Program-made: the position numbers and the translations under genes
Origin: Lentisphaerae bacterium GWF2_57_35
GTDB lineage: Bacteria; Verrucomicrobiota; Kiritimatiellia; CAIQIC01; GWF2-57-35
Assembly (NCBI GenBank): GCA_001804865.1
Contig: MHBK01000022.1
Location: 1-64,000 of the forward strand
Length of the DNA: 64,000 nt
Direction of reading: 5' to 3'
Notes under the pieces: model-generated
What the model was told of the DNA's origin: nothing
The model's input: only the letters and a program-made list of their open reading frames with translations
Database searches by the model: none
Shown here: one piece after another, positions 22,627 to 31,300 of the stretch
Position numbering within the stretch: the stretch's first letter is position 1
Layout of the letters: every line of letters begins with the position of its first letter

Positions 22627-24285
22627 ATGGGTGCGTGGAAAGGATCGTTAGGCATGTTTTTCCCAGAGAATTTAGCAACCCCCACGGAATTATTTATGGG
22701 GCCGTTGTTTTTGCGAAGGAACGAATTTAAGGATGTCTTCTTTATTCGTTGGGGACGGATTTGCTTTGATGTGGCTTGGGGAGTCAGCCTCAACATCAAG
22801 GTCATCGTCAAGGTCTTTCATGAAGACGGCTCGTGCGAGCAATACATGGCGCATACGGAACCCTATGACGTCAAATGGAACAGTCATAAGCGGGTAACCC
22901 GGGATATCTTCATTCACCCCAATCCCGCGCGGCAGGGCAAGATCACCTGCGTAAAATTCTCCTATATCCTGCATCATCAGTTTCGCTCTATTCCCTCGAA
23001 GTACGAATACGTTTTCATGGAAGGCGCCGATTTCGCCAATGAAAACGAAATCTGCCGGCGCTTCAGCGACCGGGGCGCAACGCCCAACCATTATCAAACG
23101 ATCGAAATGGATGCCGGGTTGCTGCAACGCGATGTCGATTGGATTGGCGCTCATCCCGAATCGCTGAATCTGATTCCTAAGTTCACGAAAGGGCAGCCCT
23201 GGCATCCCTTTCATCCCAAGCGCTACATTCATGACTGCATCGACAAGGTCATCCGGAGGCGCTATGAAAACGCCTGCGGACCTCACAGCATCAAAGTGTG
23301 CGTGGATTGTATCGACGACACGGATTTCATCAACCACCTCATTCACGCTCATAAATGCGGCGTCGCAGTTCAATGCATCGTCGATTGGCGGAAAATGACG
23401 CTGACCAACAGCGATAATTATCTGCGCCTCAAACGATCCGGCATCGAATTGCTCGGCGAAATTTGCACGACCAACGACCCTCTGGCGGAAGTGTCCGCGG
23501 ACATGCACAACAAGTTCGTCATTTTTGGCGACGAGGATTGTCTTATCGGCTCGTTCAACATTTCCTTCGACCGCTGGGGCAGCAACTGGGAATCCGGCAT
23601 CACTTTTCAATCCAAAGGCGTCTGCCGTCTGCTCGACAATATCTTCCAGGCGCTTCGCGGAGGCGTGATTCAGCGCTACGGCATCGATCCCTATAGCCAC
23701 TTCAACCTTCTGTATACTTTTGGACGCACCGCCCTGTTGAACGGCAAATACTACCGTCCGCATCACGCGGTTCTCGCGGAAATAAACCGCGCGAAACACT
23801 CGATCAACCTTTGCCTGTTTCTCGTTGGGAATCTTCAGGGCGAGCATGGCGACCGGGTGACGGAAGCCCTGATTGGCGCCCAGAACCGGGGGGTGCGCGT
23901 GCGTACCATCTTCAACGGGCATCTGGCCTGGGAAGGCGATCCAACCCGGGAACGGACGATGAAAGAAGAGCTCAGTCGGAACCTGACGCCCGCCATGCAG
24001 CGCTTAAAGGACGCCAATATCCCCATGGCGCTGGTCTATGGACAGCATGACCGCATCATCCCGTATTCGCCGCTTCATTCCAAGCAATGCGTCATCGACG
24101 AACGAATCGTGATGGACGGCAGTTTTAACTGGTACAACACCTCGGTGCTGTCCCACGACCTGATGGTCACGGTCAATAACGCGGAAGTGGCCCGTCACTA
24201 CCTGATCGAAGCCCAGCAAATCCTCGACACCTTCCGCGTCTTTTGGATATCCGGCCCCCAAAGCAACGGTTGGCAGTCGTCCTGA
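22627..24285 (+). CDS. phospholipase D-superfamily protein with two HKD sites
   Basis: The 552-residue product has an N-terminal ~130-residue beta-rich domain (FFIRWGRICFDVAW...VKFSYILHHQF) of unknown type, then two PLD domains. HKD2 is canonical: H484-S-K, four residues, D, six residues, GSFN. HKD1 has H294-N-K and GSFN, but the Asp position is Gly (H-N-K-F-V-I-F-G-D-E-D), so the first half-site is atypical. PLD-family enzymes act on phospholipids or nucleic acids. No signal peptide. It follows the EEP gene by 17 bp, so the two are one operon. An in-frame ATG at 22654 has a better ribosome site (AAAGGA) and could be the real start. Confidence 0.85.
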   Translation: MGAWKGSLGMFFPENLATPTELFMGPLFLRRNEFKDVFFIRWGRICFDVAWGVSLNIKVIVKVFHEDGSCEQYMAHTEPYDVKWNSHKRVTRDIFIHPNPARQGKITCVKFSYILHHQFRSIPSKYEYVFMEGADFANENEICRRFSDRGATPNHYQTIEMDAGLLQRDVDWIGAHPESLNLIPKFTKGQPWHPFHPKRYIHDCIDKVIRRRYENACGPHSIKVCVDCIDDTDFINHLIHAHKCGVAVQCIVDWRKMTLTNSDNYLRLKRSGIELLGEICTTNDPLAEVSADMHNKFVIFGDEDCLIGSFNISFDRWGSNWESGITFQSKGVCRLLDNIFQALRGGVIQRYGIDPYSHFNLLYTFGRTALLNGKYYRPHHAVLAEINRAKHSINLCLFLVGNLQGEHGDRVTEALIGAQNRGVRVRTIFNGHLAWEGDPTRERTMKEELSRNLTPAMQRLKDANIPMALVYGQHDRIIPYSPLHSKQCVIDERIVMDGSFNWYNTSVLSHDLMVTVNNAEVARHYLIEAQQILDTFRVFWISGPQSNGWQSS

Positions 24286-24421
24286 CGCCTCGCCTCGGAT
24301 AGGGGAGAAACCGCAAAGCTTTTCAACGCAAAGGCCGCAAAGGGAATCGGGATTCTGGCCTGTGCGGCGGGTGTATTGAGCTTCCCCATTAGTGGGACTC
24401 CTTCTACCCCGAGAAGAATTA

Positions 24422-24697
24422 CCCCACGGATGGCAAAGCGGTCCCGCGGATCGTCGAGTCCTGAAGGTGGCCCGGCTTCTCCCTGCCCGCAACGCTTCGC
24501 GTAGCGATGCGCAGGCGGGCGAAGACGGGCTCTTCGTCTTTTTATAGGAGATCGATAACGATGAAAGAATGACTCTTCTGAATACTCTTTTATCCGTGGG
24601 ACCGCTTTGCCATCCGTGGGGCCACTCTTCCAGGGTTATAAGAAGCCCCACGGATTGGGAATTTTGAGTTCTGGCAGAATTTGTGTATAAAAGACAG
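24422..24697. mobile_element. truncated IS50-like non-autonomous element (copy 1)
   Basis: The right end AATTTGTGTATAAAAGACAG (24678-24697) is identical to the right end of the element at 45195-45605, and the preceding ~230 bases match it closely, including a nested family B repeat (24465-24533). The left terminal repeat is missing; instead CCCCACGGATGGCAAAGCGG (from 24422) is the start of a perfect 24-bp inverted copy of 24598-24621. Confidence 0.7.
24465..24533 (-). repeat. dispersed repeat, family B copy 2
   Basis: Reverse-oriented copy of the unit at 18471-18540, nested in the truncated IS50-like element. The internal palindrome aacgcttcgcgtagcgat is intact. Confidence 0.8.
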
Positions 24698-24939
24698 GGC
24701 GTAAGCCGGTGGATTCTTTCCAGTGCCAGACGTTGAGGAAGGACCGTGTCAAGAGGCGCCCCGCGGGCGCCGCATCCGTTCTTCCTCCTTGCCTCAAGTC
24801 CAACAGCCCGGTATAAATTCCATCAATTAAGCTATTTCTGACGCGTTAGGGAACGAGCATCCAACAATCGGCTTCACTTGTACGCGAGGCTTGTAGCGGT
24901 CCTCGTGTTGGTGCGTCGTGACGTGAAAAAGGAGAAATC

Positions 24940-25484
24940 ATGGGATCGTGGTACTATCATGAATCGGGACAGCAAAAAAGGCCGATTGCCGAGGCTGAGT
25001 TAATGAAACTGTTTGAGTCGGGCGCTCTGTCGGCAAGCACTTTGGTCTGGACGGAGCCCATGAAGGAATGGCAGGAGGCCCGCACGATGGAAGGCTTCTT
25101 TCCCCCTTCATTTACTGCTCCTCCGTTGAGCCATACGGTTGCTCCGCCGCTAAGCCAGACGTTTGTTCCTTCCGGGCCGCAAGCCAGGCCTTGGATACGG
25201 TACTGGGCCAGAACCATCGATATTTATTGGCTTTGTATTGGTTATTGCCTTTGGACAAATGGTATAGCATCGAGGAGAAACTGCTCTGTCTCTTTTTCGG
25301 ATGGTGGGGTTTTCCGTGGGGCTTGATCATGACGCCGATTCAATTAGGCCGAAATGTTTTCGGTCTTTTCACAAGCCCGGATCCGACCCGTCCATCTGCG
25401 GCGTTAACGTCGATCGTCAGGGCGAACCTGGCGGCGGCGTATGTTGCAGAGCATCAGGCCCGGAAACAGACCTCCGAACAATAA
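24940..25484 (+). pseudogene. frameshifted GYF-domain membrane protein
   Basis: From ATG 24940 (AAGGAG 7 bases upstream) the frame encodes a GYF_2-type domain (SWYYHESGQQKRPIAEAELM...TLVWTEPMKEWQEA, broken here), a proline-rich linker and the start of an RDD-like membrane domain (RPWIRYWARTIDIYW), then leaves the useful frame. A second frame, shifted by one base, continues with LPLDKWYSIEEKLLCLFFGW WGFPWGLIMTPIQLG and a plausible end at 25484. The switch lies around 25225-25265, where several membrane residues also seem missing. Either an indel inactivated the gene or there is a sequencing error. Confidence 0.65.
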
Positions 25485-25490
25485 GGCCGG

Positions 25491-26207
25491 TCATTTTTTC
25501 ATGCCCAGACTTAAAAGGACCACCGGGCGAAGAATGCTCCACCATCCGGCAATGGGTTTCATTTTGGTGTAGCCAAGTTCTTTGGGGGGATAAATCTTGG
25601 TGACGGGGACTTCGGCAAATCGGTAGCCAAGCCGGATGGTTTTGAAAAGAATGTAAGGCTCGAGTTCGTACGCATTCAGCCATTTTTGATGCAGCTTGAT
25701 TCGGGCGTCGTTGAAAAGAGACACCCGCATGGCTCGGAATCCATTGGTGCTGTCCGTGATTTTGACGCCTGTGGCCCGCGTCATCAGCCAGGGATGAATT
25801 CGGGTGGCCACGCGCCGGTAAAAGGGCATCCCGGACGTTTTCCCTCCCTCCAGATAACGGGAGCCTTGAACCACGTCGGCCTTTTCTTCTTCGATCGGGC
25901 GCAGTAACAGGGGGATTTCTGCCGGGCGATCTTTATCGTTGCCGGCCAGAATCACGAGGACATCAAAGCCATTGTCGCGGGCATAAGAAATCGCGGTTCG
26001 GATGGCCGCCCCGACTCCCATTCGTTGCGGATGTTGGATCACGGTTACGCCGCGCTTCAAGGCTTCGTTCCGGCTCTCGTCCGTGGAGGCATCATCCACC
26101 ACGATCACGTCATCTACGATGCCTGGGTTAAATCGGTCTAAAACGCGGCCTATTTTTTTCCCTTCGTTATAACAAACGGGTACGGCGAGTGTTTTCAGTT
26201 TGCTCAT
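25491..26207 (-). CDS. family 2 glycosyltransferase (dolichol-phosphate mannosyltransferase-like)
   Basis: The 238-residue product has a GT-A fold: TLAVPVCYNEGKKIGRVLD (nucleotide-sugar binding), VVDDASTDES, then NGFDVLVILAGNDKDRPAEIP in place of the usual DxD aspartates, and GSRYLEGG. NGFRAMR and the end EVPVTKIYPP are typical of DPM1/polyprenyl-phosphate sugar transferases. No C-terminal membrane segments are present. It probably transfers a sugar to a lipid carrier for surface glycan synthesis. It ends 6 bp from the GYF pseudogene (convergent). Confidence 0.88.
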   Translation of the reverse strand: MSKLKTLAVPVCYNEGKKIGRVLDRFNPGIVDDVIVVDDASTDESRNEALKRGVTVIQHPQRMGVGAAIRTAISYARDNGFDVLVILAGNDKDRPAEIPLLLRPIEEEKADVVQGSRYLEGGKTSGMPFYRRVATRIHPWLMTRATGVKITDSTNGFRAMRVSLFNDARIKLHQKWLNAYELEPYILFKTIRLGYRFAEVPVTKIYPPKELGYTKMKPIAGWWSILRPVVLLSLGMKK

Positions 26208-26257
26208 CCCTTGGCGCCCCCCTTTATGGCTTGTTCTTGATCGGACCCTATATCGCT

Positions 26258-26340
26258 TGAGGACGGCGGGGCCGCCGTCCCTCCCGAATCGCCCTGTTTT
26301 GCTGCGTTGTCGGGAGGGGCCGCGGCCCCGCGGACCTTTT
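26258..26340. repeat. dispersed GC palindromic repeat, family D copy 2
   Basis: ggcggggccgccgtccctcccg and cgggaggggccgcggcccc make inverted arms around an ~24-base loop. It is the inverted relative of 14687-14757. It sits in the 252-bp gap between cstA and the glycosyltransferase gene, which holds nothing else I can support. Confidence 0.65.
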
Positions 26341-26459
26341 CGCTCCCGCCTTCGTCCCAGCAGGAAGTCTTATTCGATTAACAAGTTGGCCTTTGCGCCG
26401 TCAAAATACATCAAGGAGCGCCGGCTATCCAGTCGGGGGCAGGATATTTTTTTGTCGGA

Positions 26460-28205
26460 TCAGGCGGGGACCCCTCTGCGGCGGGTTGGGAATTTCCGGA
26501 TGGCCAAAACGACGACGCCGACGGCCAGGAGCATGAGGAGGATGTCGGTGGCCATGAGCGGGTAGTTGTGGGTCGGGATGTATTTCTTGAAGAGCAACTG
26601 CCAGAGGGAGACCAGGGTGGTGGCCATCATGAAAATGGCCGGTAGGATCGCAAACCACGTAGGGCGAGAACGGATGGCCAGCCAGACGGCGACGACGAGC
26701 ATGGTGAGGGCGGCCATCAATTGGTTCGCGCTGCCGAAGATGGGCCAGATGAATTTGAAGGTGTTGGTATAGCACAGCGCGAGCATCAGCACGGCCACGG
26801 CGACGGCATTGAACAAATGACTGCGCAGCCAGGCCGGCGGATGCCGGAACAAGGCGCCCCAAAGCTCTTCGAGCAAATACCGGTTCAGGCGCGCGGCGGT
26901 GTCCAGAGTGGTAACGATAAATCCTTCCACCATCAGCATGCCGAAAACCGTGCCGTATTCCATGTGGATGCCCAGGGCGCGATGCATGAGGCCGCCCATG
27001 CCCATGGCAAACGCCAGCACCGGATTGCTCCCCGCGCCTTTCACGGTTGGAAAAACGATGTCCTTGAATTGGTCGAGCGTAAGCCCGGCGCCGACCGCGA
27101 CGACCACCAGCAGCGCCAGAATGGATTCCATCAGCATGCCGCCATAGCCGACTCCGCGGGCATGGCGTTCGCTGTTCAGTTGCTTGGCCGTGGTGCCGCC
27201 GGTGACCATGGCATGAAAACCCGAGATCGCGCCGCAGGCCACGGTGATAAATAGAAACGGCCAGACCATGCCCAGGGCTGCATCGCCGCCGGCCAGATTG
27301 AACGCCGGCATGAGCAATTTTTCGCCGCGGAAGCCGCCGGCCAGCGTGCCAATAGCCAGCAGGACCATTCCGGCATACAGCAGGAAGGAGTTGATGAAAT
27401 CGCGCGGTTGAAGAAGCGCCCAAACCGGCAAACCCGAGGCTAGGATCACATACACGGTCAAAATCAGCATCCAGGTTATGGGTGGCAGCGTCAGGGGGTG
27501 GAGCAGCCCGATCAGAATGGAGATTGCGCAGATGGCCAGGGCCAGCGGGGTTATAGTCCATAGGCGCAGATTGCGTTTGAACACCAGCCAGCCCAGCAAC
27601 GGCGCGCACAGGGTGATAATGATCAGCGACATGGAGGCGACGCCTCCGATCTTGGCCTTCGAAATTCCGTCTGCGCCCACCACGACATGAAGGAAGCCGT
27701 GTCCCTCCTGGAGCTGCATTTGCCGCAGCGGCACGAGCGAAGTCAACGCGGTAGCCGACAAACCGAGAAATGCGGACGTGAGCAGCAGCAGCATGATGAT
27801 GGAAAAAGCGATGACGATGAAGAAGCCGGGCCGCCCCAGCGTGCGATGGGCCACCTGGGACATGGATTGTCCACGCTCGCGCATGCTGACAAACAGACTG
27901 GAGAAGTCCTGTACCGCGCCGATGAACACGGCGCCCAACACGATCCAGAGCCATACGGGTGCGTAGCCGTAAATCAGGGCCACCGTCGGCCCCACAATGG
28001 GTCCGGCGCCGGCGATGGAGGCAAAGTGATGACTGAATACGACAGGCGTTTTGCTAGGGACATAATCGATGTCGTCCCGCAAGGCAATGGAGGGCGGAAT
28101 TTCATCGCTCGCCCCCCTTAGAATTCGCTGAAGATGCCTTGCATATATCCAATAACCCCAGACAAAAACAGGAAGTGCGACAAGGATCAGCCAGAGAATA
28201 TTCAT
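26460..28205 (-). CDS. cstA: carbon starvation protein A (peptide/pyruvate transporter family)
   Basis: The ~581-residue product is a polytopic membrane protein with more than twelve hydrophobic segments. Recognisable CstA motifs are near the start: HHFASIAGAGPIVGPTVA and VWLWIVLGAVFIGAVQDF, plus FHAMVTGGTTAKQL in the middle. Family members import peptides or pyruvate. ATG 28205 (MNILWLILVALP) is the family-like start; an in-frame GTG at 28223 adds six residues. The protein is shorter than the ~700-residue E. coli form, as are many bacterial homologues. It is preceded by a 139-bp gap shared with the divergent giant gene. Confidence 0.93.
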   Translation of the reverse strand: MNILWLILVALPVFVWGYWIYARHLQRILRGASDEIPPSIALRDDIDYVPSKTPVVFSHHFASIAGAGPIVGPTVALIYGYAPVWLWIVLGAVFIGAVQDFSSLFVSMRERGQSMSQVAHRTLGRPGFFIVIAFSIIMLLLLTSAFLGLSATALTSLVPLRQMQLQEGHGFLHVVVGADGISKAKIGGVASMSLIIITLCAPLLGWLVFKRNLRLWTITPLALAICAISILIGLLHPLTLPPITWMLILTVYVILASGLPVWALLQPRDFINSFLLYAGMVLLAIGTLAGGFRGEKLLMPAFNLAGGDAALGMVWPFLFITVACGAISGFHAMVTGGTTAKQLNSERHARGVGYGGMLMESILALLVVVAVGAGLTLDQFKDIVFPTVKGAGSNPVLAFAMGMGGLMHRALGIHMEYGTVFGMLMVEGFIVTTLDTAARLNRYLLEELWGALFRHPPAWLRSHLFNAVAVAVLMLALCYTNTFKFIWPIFGSANQLMAALTMLVVAVWLAIRSRPTWFAILPAIFMMATTLVSLWQLLFKKYIPTHNYPLMATDILLMLLAVGVVVLAIRKFPTRRRGVPA

Positions 28206-28362
28206 GCCGTTTATAATACTCACCCCCCTCGGAACTCGGCAAAAGCATTTTTTTATGAATTTTTTCTGCGGAAATTGGTCTTAACTGGAAGCCGGAAAAA
28301 GTGTTACTTTAATCAGTCTAAGATTTTAAATCCGTTTCTCGCAGATTTCCAAGGAGGTCGGT

Positions 28363-31300
28363 GTGGATCAAAATGTTGCGGTTGTTGGCCGTATTTCTTT
28401 TTCTCGCTTTCACGCAGCCCCATTTACATTAAGACGTCCGTCGAACCGATTTGTTGTCCTGTTGGTCTGCTTCGCGTGGTTTTTGATGGCCGCAGGCCTG
28501 TCCTGGGCCGGTACGATATTTGACAATGTTACGGCGGGCTGGGTCAGCGATGTTTCGTTGCCGTCGGGGCGTTACGGGATGGGCTATGCGATGCATAGCA
28601 ACAATCTGTATCTGGTTGCCGGCGACGGCCCGAACGGACCGAGCAATTCCGTCTTTCGTTATGATGGGGGAACTAGTTGGGTTACCTGCGCGAATCTGCC
28701 CGTGAGCGATCGCAGAAATCCAGCCGTGTTCTCGTTGGGCGGCAAGCTGTACTGCGCCGCCGGCGAATCCAACGGCTGGGCCCAGAGCACCGCGCATCGA
28801 TTCGACGGCGCATCCTGGACCGCCGTGAGCAGTCTGCCGTCCCCGCGCCGCGATTTTGGTTATGCCGTTCTCGGAAACTACGCCTACATCATGGGGGGCA
28901 TGGACGGCAGCGCCAATCACATGAACACCGTCTATCGTTTCGATGGAACAAGCTGGACCGTCGGGACGGCGCTTCCCCTCGCGCGGAACACCTTTATTGC
29001 GGCCACGATCGGCGGCATGCTGTACGTGATGGGCGGGACGTTGGACGCCGGCGTGCAGACCACGAGCATTCTGAAGTTCGATGGAACCACGTGGACCGCG
29101 GCGGGCAATATGCCCCGCTGGCAGTACACGCCGGCGGTATGCGTGGAGAGCAACAAGACGATTGTGCTGATCGGCGGACGGGACACGTCGTACAACGCGA
29201 TCACGAACATCATCGCGTTCGACGGTACGAATTGGACGGAGCGGAGAGGGCTGTCGAGCGCCATCGAGCGTGGTCATGCCGCGGGCATCCTGAGCAACAC
29301 GCTTTACGTGGCGGGCGGCAGAGAGTTCTTCGCTCCCTCCGCCAGCACTCGTTACTATCGCCAAGGCTCCACCGGTCTCACGCCGACATCCGGCGACCAG
29401 GCCGGCGGGTTCACGGTGACGATTATGGGCGCAGGCTTGGGCAACGGCTCGGATATCACCAACGTCACGCTGTGCGGCGTACCGGCTTCCTCGGTCGATT
29501 CGCAGAGCGCAACGCAGGTCGTGATCACCGCGAGTGCAGCTTCAGGTCCAACCAGCGGCGCCGTGCGGGTGTTTTCCACCAGCCAGGGCGAAACGGTGAA
29601 ATCGAATGTCTTTACCTACACCTACAACGGCCCGATTTTTGCCGTCTACACCGACTCGACCAATTGGACCTACTACATTGCGAGCGGCGCGGCCCCGACT
29701 TCCACCTATAAGACGCATTTCGGCGCGGTTCAGATGGGGCGGACCTACACCAACGAATTGGTTGCAGCCGAGGATTCGGGATCTTTTCCGATCAGCATCA
29801 GTACCGCTGAAGTGGTCGGCGCCGGCGCCGCGGCGTTCTCGATCGGCGATATGCCGCTCGGACTTGATTCCTACGGCTACAGCAACTTCCTGGTTCGTTT
29901 CACGCCGCCTTCCATGGGGACCTACACGGCTTCCGTGCTCATCGTCAGCGACGGCCAGCCGAACCCGTTCGTTCTGAACCTGGCGGGGATCGCCACGGGG
30001 GCCGTGCCGGGATTGGCCGTTCTGGGCACGAACGGCGCCTCCATCGCCAGCGGCGAGGCGGCCGACCTGGCGAAAGGGAATGCCTTTGGACACTCCGTCG
30101 TCGGATCGCCGCTCGTTCGCACCTTTAGCCTGACGAACAATGGATCGTCCATTCTAAGCGTCAGTGGTTGGACCACCAATGGAATTTGCAATTTGCGATT
30201 TGCGGTTTCCGATTTGCCGGCGAGTTTGGGTGTGGGCGAAATGGCCAGCTTCACCGTGACTTACTCGCCGACGGAACCCGGCAGTTGCACGGCGCAACTG
30301 GACATCGAGAACGATTCGCCGACGCCGACCTACACGCTGAATCTGTCCGGTTCCGCGTATCAGCTTTCCACCAACGTCGGGCCTTATGCCGGCGGGAACA
30401 TGATCACGATTACCAACGGCCACTTCGGCGCGATCACGAACATCCTCGTAGGACCGGCCTTCCTGCCGGTTCAGCCCTCCGCCTCCGGCGCCAACTGGTT
30501 CACGATCGCGCTGCCCGCCGCGGTCGGCGCGGGTGCGGTGGATATCGTCGTCCAGACCTCGGATAACGGCGACACGACGCTGGCGAGCGCCTACACCTAC
30601 CATGCGCAGGGCGTGATCGGCGGGGGTGGAGGAGGCTCGGCGCTGCCGGCGCTGATCACGATGACGAACACCTGGCTGAACGGGACCAACGGGTTCATCA
30701 TGACGGGGGCCACGGCCTCTGAGAACAGCGGCCGGTGTGCGAGTTCGGCCGGGGATGTGAATGGCGATGGGTTCGCGGACTTGCTGGTTGGCGCTCCTGA
30801 CGCCGATCCGGAGGGGAGAAGCGGCGCCGGCGTGACGTACTTGTTGTATGGCCGGAGTAATGGATTTCCATCGCTGATCACGCTGACCAATACGTGGCTG
30901 GACGGGACTAATGGCGTCATTCTGGCGGGCGCCAGGGCGTCAGATTTCAGCGGTTTCGCCGTGAGTTCGGCCGGGGATGTGAACGGCGATGGGTTCTCGG
31001 ATGTGCTGATTGGCGCGAAAGGCGCCGATCCGGCGGGGCGCAGCGGGGCCGGCGAGACGTACCTGGTGTATGGCCGGAGCCATGGGCTTCCAGCGTTCAT
31101 CACCCTGACCAACACCTGGCTGGACGGAACCAACGGAATTATCCTGGTGGGGGCGGCGGCGTCTGATAACAGCGGGACGGTGGTGAGTTCGGCCGGGGAT
31201 GTGAACGGCGATGGCTTGGCGGATATACTGATCGGCGCGAATAATGCCGATCCGGAGGGCCGCAACGCAGCCGGCGCGACATACCTGGTGTATGGCCGCA

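Larger units (their letters stand above)
24286..24939. other. gene-free stretch with mobile-element debris
   Basis: It holds a CGCAAAG-rich piece (24309-24342), a truncated IS50-like element (24422-24697) and about 240 bases without anything I can recognise before the GYF-domain gene. Short frames here have no support. Confidence 0.55.

Noticed and set aside
26425..27954. 509-codon ORF within cstA
   Set aside because: It is another frame of the cstA strand, rich in Arg, Gly and His, while the CstA frame has all family motifs.
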